Source: a bacterium C-53
GTDB taxonomy: Bacteria; Bacillota; Clostridia; Lachnospirales; Lachnospiraceae
Length of the DNA: 64,000 nucleotides
Direction of reading: 5' to 3'
Assembly: GCA_003612525.1 (NCBI GenBank)
Contig: RAZD01000006.1
Span: forward strand, 1-64,000
Shown here: one piece after another, positions 1 to 7,572 of the stretch
Position numbering within the stretch: position 1 is the first letter of the stretch
Layout of the letters: each line of letters opens with the position of its first letter
Notes under the pieces: generated by a model
What the model saw: the letters and a program-made list of their open reading frames with translations, nothing else
What the model was told of the DNA's origin: nothing
Databases searched by the model: none
Translations under genes and position numbers: made by a program

Positions 1-423
<423 letters not shown>

Positions 424-486
424 TACAGTCCTTTTTGCTACTTTATGGAACATAATGTCGAATTATTTTTAACAGGGAATGTCACT

Positions 487-684
487 TTACATGGCATGGG
501 CGGCTCGTTCCCCGGCTGCGCTTTCGGCTTCCAGCACTTTCATCATCTTGTCGGCGGCGGTAGCGGTAGTGCCTTGCTTGAAATAACCGGAAACCACAAG
601 GACAGTATTCCCTCTGCGTACCTCGGTCACGCAATCCGGGCGGCGGGCGGTAGTGGCGGTGCTTCTGTTGGGGGTGTCGGTCAT
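487..684 (-). CDS. TnpW-like transposon-encoded small protein
   Basis: A 65-residue protein resembling TnpW proteins of Tn4451-type elements: a Thr/Arg-rich N-terminus, then a 'TEVRRGNTVLVVSGYF' segment and a short helical tail. Its molecular function is not established. The ATG overlaps the stop of the DnaC-like gene by 4 bp (ATGA) and follows AAAGGAG, so the two genes are probably translationally coupled. It directly precedes the recombinase promoter, the usual place for this family. Confidence 0.8.
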   Translation of the reverse strand: MTDTPNRSTATTARRPDCVTEVRRGNTVLVVSGYFKQGTTATAADKMMKVLEAESAAGERAAHAM

Positions 685-1532
685 AGGCTCTCCTTTCTGT
701 TCAGCAGCGTTTTAAGCTGTTCCATTTTCTCCCTTGCTTTGGCTTTCCTGAAATTCTCCCCGGTAATACAGACAGGGGTACACATTTCCGTAAGGCGGTC
801 ATATATGCGGGCGTGGGCGGTGTCCTCCGGGTTCTGCAATTCCTCCAGCGTCAAATTCGTGGTGACTATCAGCGGCTTTTGGCTGCGGTATCGGCTGTCA
901 ATCACGTTATAGACTTGCTCTAAGCCGTATTCTGTGCCACGCTCTATGCCGAAATCGTCAAGGATAAGCAAAGGGAAGCTGCAAAGGCGGGATATGTATT
1001 CGTTCCTGTCCTTGTAGCTGGCGGCAAGGTCATTGAGGATAAGGGCAAAGTTCGTCATGCACACGGAAATTTCTTTCTCCATGAGGGCATTGGCGATACA
1101 CCCGGCAAGGTAGCTCTTGCCCGTGCCTACTTCTCCCCACAAAATCATTCCGTGGTTTCCGTCCTTTATCTGCTCCCATTGTTCCACATAGCGGCGGGCT
1201 TTCTCCATTTGGGGGCATTTGCCGTTGTCATTCCCGAAAGTCCAGCTTTTCATAGCCGGGTCGGTGAAGCCCTTTCTTTTTAGCCGTTCTACTTCCTCCC
1301 GGTGCTTGTGTTCCCGGTCTGCGGCTTCCAGTGTTTCCCGGCGTTTGCGCTGGCAGTCACATTCTTTGGGGTGGCGGTCACGTCCGAAAATGGTCTTGCC
1401 CTCCGGGAAGTAGGCTTCTTTGGGTTTATGGCAGCTTCCGCAATACAAAAGCCCGTCCTCCCCGGTATAGTCCTCCGGCTCTGCTTCCTGTGCCGTAGCA
1501 AGCCGGAAAATAGCGTTATCGTAATCACTCAT
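681..1532 (-). CDS. DnaC/IstB-like AAA+ ATPase (helicase loader type)
   Basis: A 283-residue ATPase. The N-terminus has a CxxC (CGSCHKPK) and a later CDC cysteine pair that could bind metal. The AAA+ core follows, with Walker A GEVGTGKS and Walker B LLILDDFG. This is the architecture of DnaC-like helicase loaders found in Firmicutes mobile elements, where they are thought to help RepA-type initiators replicate the excised circle. The ATG at 1530-1532 is preferred because AAGGAGG lies 8 nt upstream; a start 7 codons earlier would place that site inside the gene. It is coupled to tnpW by ATGA. Confidence 0.88.
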   Translation of the reverse strand: MSDYDNAIFRLATAQEAEPEDYTGEDGLLYCGSCHKPKEAYFPEGKTIFGRDRHPKECDCQRKRRETLEAADREHKHREEVERLKRKGFTDPAMKSWTFGNDNGKCPQMEKARRYVEQWEQIKDGNHGMILWGEVGTGKSYLAGCIANALMEKEISVCMTNFALILNDLAASYKDRNEYISRLCSFPLLILDDFGIERGTEYGLEQVYNVIDSRYRSQKPLIVTTNLTLEELQNPEDTAHARIYDRLTEMCTPVCITGENFRKAKAREKMEQLKTLLNRKESL

Positions 1533-1594
1533 AAAATCGTCCTCCTTGTTCATGGTCTTTTACGCCCTGTTTACGGGGCGTTGTGTCTATGCGG

Positions 1595-2350
1595 TCAAAG
1601 GCTCTCGCCCTCTTTGTAGGAATAATCGGGGATTCCCTTTTTCGGGTTCTCCTTTTTCTCCCGGTTTAACCAGCGGCGCAATGCAGCGGCATGGCACACA
1701 TAATCATTTCCGCTGGCGGCTATGTACTCGCTCATTTCCTCAATGAACCGTTCCAGCCTGTCCGGGTATTCCTCTTTCAGCTCCGTATACTCGGATTCGG
1801 AGAGGAAAATATTTTTATATCTTCCAAACGGGGCGGGCGGCTCCCCACTCGCTCCTTTTAGTTGGTTCTCTTTTAGTTGGTTTATAGTAAGTTGGTTAGG
1901 GGTCGGTTTTCCGTCCAACGCAAAGGTCGGTTTTCCGTCCTTATGAGGGTCGCTTTTCCGGCTATCAGAGGGTCGCTTTTCCGGCTGTATGGCGGTCATA
2001 TGGTCGGAAAACTGTACCACTGGCACTTGCGGTATTTTCACATAAAGGCGGTTCGGTGCGGAAAATCCCCGGCGTTCCCGCACTAAAAGCCCGGCAGCGT
2101 CCAGCTCGTTCAGTGCGGATTTTATGGCGGTTCTGCCTTTATCCAGCGTTTCCGCTATCTCCGAAACGGGGTAGACAATATACGTCCTGCCCTCGCTGTC
2201 CTGCCAGCCGTTCTTCTGTGAGAGGGTGGTACGGTCTAACAGCAGCGCATAGAGCAGCCTTGCGGTATATGACAAGTCCATTTTCAGCAGAAAACAGGGA
2301 TACGGGAAAAACTGCGGCATTGCGGTGTCGGCTGTGATGTAATCGGTTAT
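1595..2350 (-). CDS. Replication initiator protein A (RepA N-type) with probable AUA start
   Basis: About 251 residues. The N-terminal winged-helix initiator domain (PQFFPYPCFLLKMDLSY..., roughly residues 10-100) is followed by a low-complexity linker rich in KPT/NQL repeats and a C-terminal helical domain ending PDYSYKEG. It probably initiates replication of the excised element. Translation is odd: AGGAGG at about 2359-2364 is followed 8 nt later by ATA (2348-2350) in the position where homologues as I recall them begin 'MTDYIT'. The only other in-frame options are a GTG that overlaps the Shine-Dalgarno and an ATG ten codons downstream with no ribosome site. Confidence 0.85.
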   Translation of the reverse strand: MTDYITADTAMPQFFPYPCFLLKMDLSYTARLLYALLLDRTTLSQKNGWQDSEGRTYIVYPVSEIAETLDKGRTAIKSALNELDAAGLLVRERRGFSAPNRLYVKIPQVPVVQFSDHMTAIQPEKRPSDSRKSDPHKDGKPTFALDGKPTPNQLTINQLKENQLKGASGEPPAPFGRYKNIFLSESEYTELKEEYPDRLERFIEEMSEYIAASGNDYVCHAAALRRWLNREKKENPKKGIPDYSYKEGESL

Positions 2351-2459
2351 GGTTCTCACCTCCTGTCTGTGGGCTTCTGTTACGCTTTAGGACGCCGTTT
2401 TGAGGGGTAAAGGATTAAAATATCGGCTACCCTTTGAGGGCGGTCAAAAAAGCCTTGAT

Positions 2460-2846
2460 TTACGGGGGCTTTCCAGTTCCTAAAGCGTGACATAGTAGCC
2501 TTTGTTTCCGCTTGCGCTGTGCGGCATGGATTCTTTTCATGCGTCCGGCACAATCCGGGCAGTATTTCCCACGGTTTGACTTGGGGAGAAAATACCCGCC
2601 GCACTCGGTACAGCGTTTCCTGTCTGCCCGGTGGAGTAGGGCGGCTTCCAGCTTCCCGTCCAGCGGTAGCACCGCGGCAATGAACCAGCGACAGAGAAGC
2701 GAATAGCTGATACTCTGCACACATACGCAAGGCTCGCCGTTATCCAGCAAGATACAGTTGCCGTTATCGTAGTTGCAGCACTCATGCACAAGCCGGCACG
2801 CCGCCCGGTACTGGCGGTAGTCCATTCTTGGGATTTTATCTTTCAT
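2460..2846 (-). CDS. Cysteine-rich VLP-domain protein
   Basis: 128 residues with many cysteines. An N-terminal region (CRLVHECCNYDNGNC) is followed by the VLP-type segment, and the C-terminal CTECGGYFLP...YCPDC is a probable zinc ribbon. The tail is Arg/Lys-rich. The family sits next to relaxases in Firmicutes integrative elements, suggesting a DNA-binding accessory role, but no function is proven. The start at 2844-2846 follows GAAAGGGA; the gene overlaps the relaxase end by 11 bp. Confidence 0.8.
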   Translation of the reverse strand: MKDKIPRMDYRQYRAACRLVHECCNYDNGNCILLDNGEPCVCVQSISYSLLCRWFIAAVLPLDGKLEAALLHRADRKRCTECGGYFLPKSNRGKYCPDCAGRMKRIHAAQRKRKQRLLCHALGTGKPP

Positions 2847-4467
2847 GGTCTTTTCCCTTTCTGCGTTCCGGCTCACGCCTTAAAATCTGCTCGATATTGC
2901 TTTTGACGGTCTGCAATTCCCGGACGTTCTCTTTCTTCTCCCGGTACTCGTTGTAAAGGGCGTTTTTCTCTTTGGTAAGCTGCTCAATCTCTGTCTGTAA
3001 TGCTTTGGACGCTGGCAGCTTGGAGATTCCCCGTGCCTTGAAATACCGGGCGGCGGATTCGGAAATGATAAACTCGCTTTCGTGCTGCTCCCGGTAGGCT
3101 CGCTTTGCTTTTTCCGATTTCTGCGCCCGCAATCCGTCACGGGCTGGCTTGGTCTTGATGTAGGCTAATAGCTGCTTCTGCAAGTCCTTTTTCTCCCGCA
3201 AGGTGCTTTCCACGGCTTTCAGTTTCCCGGTGGTTTCATGCAATCCGGCACTGGCGGCGGCAAGGGCGGCTTCCAGTTCTTCCGGGGAAGAAAAGCCGGA
3301 TTCCCCGTAAATGCTCATGGTCGCTGCCATTTGCTTTAGGTTGTGGACAGCCGCCCAGCGGTCATATCCTATGCCCTTGCCCTCGGCTCGCTTGGCTTCC
3401 CGGTCTACCATGCGCTGTACGCTGTCTTGTTTCGGTGCGTTTATGGCGGCTTTGTTGCGCTGTAAACGGTCTTTTATGCTGCGGGGGTATTCCTGTTTGG
3501 GTAGGGGCTTTTCGGCGGCTCTTGTGGCGTTCTGTGCGTTTTGGGTGAGTGTTTCCAGTACGGCGGCACGGTCAAAATCATCACCCAGTTTCCGGGCGGT
3601 GATGGGCTTTGTCCTGTCCGGCGTGAGATACGATAATCTCCCCCGGCTCTCCTTGACGGTCACTCCCTGTTGTAACAGCTTCCCGGAGAAGTCCTCAAAA
3701 GAGATAGCAGAGGACAGGGCGGTGCGGATCACGCTGCGTAACCGCTCCTTGTCGGTTTCAAATTTTGTGACTTTGGGCGGCTCACCTGCGGCGGCAAGGG
3801 AAGCGTTCTCTTTATCCAGTGCGGCTTGTCCTTTCCGCTTCGCCCAATACTCACGCTCGGTAACACGGTTCTTGCTCCCATTAAGTAAATCAATCTGATA
3901 GAGATTTTCCCGGTGGCACATCTCCATGACTTCCGCTTTGAAATATTCCATAGCTGCGTCCGTGCAGCGGTGCTTGCAGCCCTCCCTTGTGTCCGCTGGT
4001 CTTTCCATGTAGGGCAAGAGCGGCACTTCCGCAATCCGTAAAGAATTGATTACGATATGCACATGGATATTTCCGCTGTGGTTATGTCCGTCCGGGTGGG
4101 TGCAGACAAGGGCTTGGTGTCCGGGAAAATGCTCTTTGCAAAACTGCTCGCCCAACTGCTGCGCCCGGTCTACGGTCAAGCCGTTGTCCTGTGCGTCACG
4201 GGGGTCAAAGCTGATGATATAGTGGTGGCTCTTTACGTCCTCCCGTTTCTGGTTCTTGCCGTATTTGAGATTGGAGCGCATACACGCTATGGCGAAATCC
4301 TCCCCGCCGCAATTCAGAGAGGAAATGCGGTAATCGTCACGGGGGATAAGCCGCCCGCTTTCATCAAGGGTGGGCTTCATGGTAAAATCGTCATGCTCAA
4401 AGGTTAGGTACTGCTCGGCGGCTCCATAGTCGGCATTTTTAGAGCTGATATGTTTGAACGTTGCCAA
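2836..4467 (-). CDS. Relaxase / mobilization nuclease (MobA/VirD2 family)
   Basis: 543 residues. The N-terminal relaxase domain (to about residue 300) contains the metal-binding three-histidine motif in 'GNIHVHIVIN' (HxHxxxN). The C-terminal half is long, charged and coiled-coil-like. It would nick at oriT and carry the strand to the recipient. TTG at 4465-4467 is chosen as start: AGGTG lies 6 nt upstream and the product then begins MATFKHISSKN, as in homologues. A GTG three codons earlier is possible. It overlaps mobC by 29 bp, as expected for a relaxosome operon. Confidence 0.92.
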   Translation of the reverse strand: MATFKHISSKNADYGAAEQYLTFEHDDFTMKPTLDESGRLIPRDDYRISSLNCGGEDFAIACMRSNLKYGKNQKREDVKSHHYIISFDPRDAQDNGLTVDRAQQLGEQFCKEHFPGHQALVCTHPDGHNHSGNIHVHIVINSLRIAEVPLLPYMERPADTREGCKHRCTDAAMEYFKAEVMEMCHRENLYQIDLLNGSKNRVTEREYWAKRKGQAALDKENASLAAAGEPPKVTKFETDKERLRSVIRTALSSAISFEDFSGKLLQQGVTVKESRGRLSYLTPDRTKPITARKLGDDFDRAAVLETLTQNAQNATRAAEKPLPKQEYPRSIKDRLQRNKAAINAPKQDSVQRMVDREAKRAEGKGIGYDRWAAVHNLKQMAATMSIYGESGFSSPEELEAALAAASAGLHETTGKLKAVESTLREKKDLQKQLLAYIKTKPARDGLRAQKSEKAKRAYREQHESEFIISESAARYFKARGISKLPASKALQTEIEQLTKEKNALYNEYREKKENVRELQTVKSNIEQILRREPERRKGKDHER

Positions 4468-4834
4468 CGGCTTCACCTACTTTCTGCAAGACTTCAAACT
4501 TCAAGGCGGCAAGCTCCGCTGTGGCGGCTCGTACCTCATGGGAGAGGGCGTTATAAGGTGCGCCGTACTCGTTCAGACAGCGGGCTATCTGATTCAGATT
4601 CCCGCCGATTTTTCCATACTCGGCTGTAAGTTTCCCCACGGCAGAAAGCAATTCATCATTGACCGGAGAAACGGTAATGACCGGGCGTATTCGTGACTTG
4701 GTAAGGGCTTGCCGGATATACTCGGACTGGCTCATTTTGCAGAGTGAAACCCGCTCGGAAAACTCGGCGTATTCTTCCTCTGTCAAGCGTGTCTTGATTA
4801 CCCGGTGGCGGTGGGGCGTGTTGTATCTTTTCAT
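4439..4834 (-). CDS. mobC: Relaxosome accessory protein MobC
   Basis: 131 residues. The N-terminal ribbon-helix-helix-like segment (RVIKTRLTEEEYAEF...MSQSEYIRQAL) is followed by the family's 'GGNLNQIARCLN' motif and a C-terminal helix. MobC proteins bind oriT and help the relaxase melt the nick site. The ATG at 4832-4834 is preceded by AAGGAGG, so upstream open frame up to 5095 is not used. The likely oriT lies immediately upstream. Confidence 0.92.
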   Translation of the reverse strand: MKRYNTPHRHRVIKTRLTEEEYAEFSERVSLCKMSQSEYIRQALTKSRIRPVITVSPVNDELLSAVGKLTAEYGKIGGNLNQIARCLNEYGAPYNALSHEVRAATAELAALKFEVLQKVGEAVGNVQTYQL

Positions 4835-4870
4835 GGCTGTGAACCTCCTTTCGTGGGTGGATTTTTTCAA

Positions 4871-4915
4871 GCGGCGCAAGCCGCAAAAAAGGCGGGCTTG
4901 GGGTGGCAACCCCAA
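4871..4915. other. Candidate oriT hairpins upstream of mobC
   Basis: Two stem-loops sit just upstream of mobC. One is GCGGC/GCCGC at 4871-4884. The other is a perfect 7-bp stem, TTGGGGT (4898-4904) and ACCCCAA (4909-4915), with loop GGCA. Hairpins with this GGGGT-tgcc-ACCCC look upstream of mobC/relaxase genes are typical of oriT regions in Firmicutes mobilizable elements. The nick site itself cannot be assigned. Confidence 0.55.
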
Positions 4916-5244
4916 CAAGATTCCCATAGGACAAAATGAGCGATAAGCGAATTTTGGTACTATGGTAGAATCTTGCTCTAAGAAAGTAGCGGCTTCTGCT
5001 GTGTGGGCTTTCGCCGTTTTCCCTCGGCTTGCATGGCGTGGGTTCTGCCAACTTTGCGGTGGTATTTTTCCCGTCATTATTACTACGCACTGCAAGGAAA
5101 ATATGGCAAAGTCTTCCGGGATTTTCTGTAATTTCTTTTCGTGCTTTCCTGCCAGATTTTAGCAAAAACGGGCGCAAAAAAACAGGAAACCTTTTCTGAT
5201 TTCCTGCTTTCTGACTGCCAAAAATGGCGGTGGTTATTCGTTTT

Positions 5245-5664
5245 TTATTCCCCGGAAGCAAACTTGTAGCCTATGTCTAAAACGGTCTTTATGTAGATGG
5301 GATTTTTGCTGTCCAGTTCTATCTTTTTCCGCAGATTGCATATCACGCTGGCAACGTTTGACTGGCAGCTTTCGCTTTCCATGCTCCACACGGATTCAAA
5401 GATTTGCGCCTTTGTGAATACCCTCCCCGGACTGGCGGCAAGGTAGCAGAGTGCGCCGTATTCCAAACGTGTGAGGTATATGTCCTCCCCGTCTTTTAAT
5501 ACCCGGCGTTGGTGTAATCTGATTTCCAATCCCGGAAAAACCAGTGCGGGGGATTCCGGCGACTGTATGGCTTCCAGTGGTATCATATCGGCAAGGGCAG
5601 TTATGGCTTTCTCAACCGTTTTTTCTTCGGTATCGTTGAATGTAAGAATTAGTATTTTTGCTAT
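5245..5664 (-). CDS. OmpR/PhoB-type winged-helix regulator without receiver domain, probable AUA start
   Basis: About 139 residues. The C-terminal 95 residues form an OmpR-type winged helix (LTRLEYGALCYLAASPGRV...IYIKTVLDIGYKF); no phosphoacceptor receiver domain precedes it. It probably regulates element genes. The frame stays open upstream of the first ATG (5584-5586) to an ATA at 5662-5664, which lies 8 nt after AGGAGG (5673-5678) and would give an N-terminus reading xAKILILTFNDTEEK. With no ribosome site at the internal ATG, the AUA start is the better model, or the gene has lost its start codon. Confidence 0.75.
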   Translation of the reverse strand: MAKILILTFNDTEEKTVEKAITALADMIPLEAIQSPESPALVFPGLEIRLHQRRVLKDGEDIYLTRLEYGALCYLAASPGRVFTKAQIFESVWSMESESCQSNVASVICNLRKKIELDSKNPIYIKTVLDIGYKFASGE

Positions 5665-5682
5665 AAATAGTACCTCCTACTG

Positions 5683-5826
5683 TTATGTAACTTGTCTGTC
5701 ATGTCGGAACTGGAACAGGACGGTAACAAGCCGCTGTTTTATGCTGTCCACGGTGTCTTTGTCGATATGCCCGTATTCAAATGGCGGCGATTCGGATTCG
5801 CTTGCTGTAATGGCGTAAAACCTCGT
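5683..5826 (-). pseudogene. 3' remnant of an element gene
   Basis: An open frame without a start codon, bounded upstream by TAG, reads ...FYAITASESESPP, then EYGHIDKDTVDSIKQRLV, and ends 4 nt before the Shine-Dalgarno of the winged-helix gene. That tight spacing is what is expected of a former upstream partner in an operon. Its 5' portion is missing and the sequence runs into the end of the lipoprotein gene, so this looks like a deletion scar. The family is not recognised. Confidence 0.4.
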
Positions 5827-5840
5827 CTACGGCTTCCACT

Positions 5841-6413
5841 TCATGCACCTGAATTGCCAGCGTCCGACGCACCATAAGAGAAACTTACTATGGTAGCGTC
5901 ACTATATTTCTCAAAAGTCGTATAGTATTCTTCTTCTGTAATTGTCTTTGTTTCGTCTCCCTTTTCCATAGTGTAAGTGGCATTTCCGCTTTCATCAGAT
6001 TGTTCAAGAATACTTTCCGCCAATTTAAGTGCGCCGGATTCTTCAATTTCAAAACGCTGCATAGCGTGACCGGAAGCTGCATAAATACCTGTTTCATCAT
6101 AAGAGATAGGGTATGCGGTGCCCATACTTTCTATCCTTCCTACGTTTTTAACTTCTTTGTCTACCAGATAATATACTTCACAATTAAGTGCCGCCTGATT
6201 TCCCAGTCTGTCATCATACACCTGTGAAGTGACAAGTAAAACAGGTGAAGAAGCATTCGTATCAACAATCGCAAAAAGCTCATTATCTTCCAGTCCGGCA
6301 ATGGTTTCACCGTAAATAGCAGCATTGTCACTACTTTTCTCTCCACACGCACATAAAGAAAAAATTAACACACATAAAGCGAAACATGAAATAATCTTCT
6401 TTGTTTTATACAT
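5841..6413 (-). CDS. Putative lipoprotein, unknown function
   Basis: 190 residues beginning with a short basic stretch, a hydrophobic segment and a lipobox (SLCAC), so it is probably exported and lipid-anchored at Cys22. The mature domain is acidic and has no recognised motif. The ATG at 6411-6413 follows AAGGAG by 10 nt; the TTG three codons earlier is too close to that site. The gene abuts the Xre/membrane regulator (ATTGA junction), suggesting one two-gene cargo module. The C-terminus (YGASDAGNSGA) may be altered by the adjoining deletion junction. Confidence 0.7.
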   Translation of the reverse strand: MYKTKKIISCFALCVLIFSLCACGEKSSDNAAIYGETIAGLEDNELFAIVDTNASSPVLLVTSQVYDDRLGNQAALNCEVYYLVDKEVKNVGRIESMGTAYPISYDETGIYAASGHAMQRFEIEESGALKLAESILEQSDESGNATYTMEKGDETKTITEEEYYTTFEKYSDATIVSFSYGASDAGNSGA

Positions 6414-6418
6414 ATTTT

Positions 6419-6940
6419 TCAATCTCCTTTTTTCCTTTTTTCAATGGCATAACTTATGAACAGAATTACTCCGATTGCTCCTGCGATGATGGACGGTATC
6501 ATCAACCGCATATAATCAACAGGGGCATTCTCATATTGCCCCGTAGCGATATATCGGTATAACATATACTGGGTGCTAAGTGTTGTGTTTTGTAATGCAA
6601 CTACATAGGCGAAATTTAATATGCTGACCATAATAAAAATCAAACCGCTGATGAGCAGCAACGACATTTTTCTGTTATGAAGATTTATTTTCATCAAATC
6701 TTCTAAAGTTAGTTGTTCATCCTTTTTATTTGCCACGCCTGCTTCTCCTTCCTTTAGCAAATCATCTAATGACACATGAAAAATCCTGCTTATATTAACG
6801 ATACTTTCTAAGTCTGGGGAAGTTCTGTCCGACTCCCATTTGGAAATGGTCTGTCTGGACACGTTAAGTTTTTCAGCTAATTGTTCTTGTGTCATTCCTG
6901 AAAGTTTTCTTAATTGGTTGATTTTATTTCCAATTTCCAT
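6419..6940 (-). CDS. Xre-family regulator with C-terminal membrane segments
   Basis: 173 residues. The N-terminal helix-turn-helix (residues about 6-60, MTQEQLAEKLNVSRQTISKWE) is a standard Cro/CI fold. Two hydrophobic helices follow, around residues 92-114 and 145-166, so the protein is probably a membrane-tethered DNA-binding protein. The ATG at 6938-6940 follows AAAGGAGG. The downstream lipoprotein gene is very likely co-transcribed; the pair may sense an envelope condition, but the signal is unknown. Confidence 0.85.
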   Translation of the reverse strand: MEIGNKINQLRKLSGMTQEQLAEKLNVSRQTISKWESDRTSPDLESIVNISRIFHVSLDDLLKEGEAGVANKKDEQLTLEDLMKINLHNRKMSLLLISGLIFIMVSILNFAYVVALQNTTLSTQYMLYRYIATGQYENAPVDYMRLMIPSIIAGAIGVILFISYAIEKRKKGD

Positions 6941-7083
6941 TTTGTGTCCTCCTTTGAGAGAAATTTTAAGCAATATAAACAATTTTTTCTATCAACGCTG
7001 CTTTACATTTGCGCTCTGAATAATAACATTTATGAAATCGCTTGTTTTTCTACATTTTTAGCGACCATGTCAAGGTATTTCAA

Positions 7084-7092
7084 ATTATACCA
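7084..7092 (-). promoter_or_regulatory. Extended -10 promoter for the Xre/lipoprotein pair
   Basis: TGGTATAAT on the minus strand is an extended -10 element about 145 nt upstream of the Xre start. No good -35 is visible, which extended -10 promoters tolerate. The 6941-7210 stretch is AT-rich and holds no other gene I can support. Confidence 0.45.
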
Positions 7093-7210
7093 TTTATTCT
7101 ATTCTTTCTCTACCACAATCATCAAATGCAGTAAGCATATGATTTGTCCATCTACTGTACGGAATCGTTGTTGGGCTGGCTATCTAAGCCTTGTGTTAAT
7201 GGTTGCTTCT

Positions 7211-7351
7211 TTACCACACATGAGCATTGGCCCCAGGGTTGTCATTGCCATAACCTTCCAGCAGGTTGATGACGCCCCAGATACCGAGGCCAGCGCCCAG
7301 TGCGATCACGAGGGTCTGCAAAACTTCGATTGCGCTGTTGAAAAATTCCAT
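7211..7351 (-). pseudogene. Maff2-family element protein, C-terminally truncated
   Basis: The 46-residue product starts MEFFNSAIEVLQTL and continues through 'GYGNDNPGA', which matches the N-terminal two thirds of Maff2 proteins: small membrane proteins placed after VirD4 in conjugative elements. After that point it reads NAHVW and stops, whereas the family normally continues with a second hydrophobic helix. The break lies near 7230-7235. It marks the junction where the following conjugation genes have been lost or replaced. Confidence 0.75.
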
Positions 7352-7406
7352 ACTTTAATTTAGCCGGAATCGCTTTGTGGTTTGTGTTGGTTCATAGGCA
7401 TACAAA

Positions 7407-7454
7407 AGCCGGACAACAAAACCGCCCTGAATTTTGGGCGGCTCGATTCCGGCT
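7407..7454. terminator. Nested inverted repeat between VirD4 and Maff2
   Basis: An outer pair AGCCGGA/TCCGGCT (7407-7413, 7448-7454) encloses an inner pair CCGCCC/GGGCGG (7422-7427, 7436-7441). The structure could slow transcription after virD4 or protect mRNA ends. No strong U-tract follows, so termination is uncertain. Confidence 0.4.
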
Positions 7455-7572
7455 ATCCTCCTTCTTCATTTTTTTGTTGAGCTGTCCGCTTTGTACGCCA
7501 ATGGCCTCAACCGAGGCAGGTTTCAAGAACCCTGGCGGGTAGATAAAATCACTCCTTTCTCGCGGAACGGGA

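Noticed and set aside
445-912. 155-codon plus-strand frame opposite tnpW and the DnaC-like gene
   Set aside because: Antisense shadow of two well-supported genes; no domain or ribosome site.
3311-3898. 195-codon plus-strand frame inside the relaxase gene
   Set aside because: Antisense shadow; the relaxase frame carries the HxHxxxN motif and the expected length.
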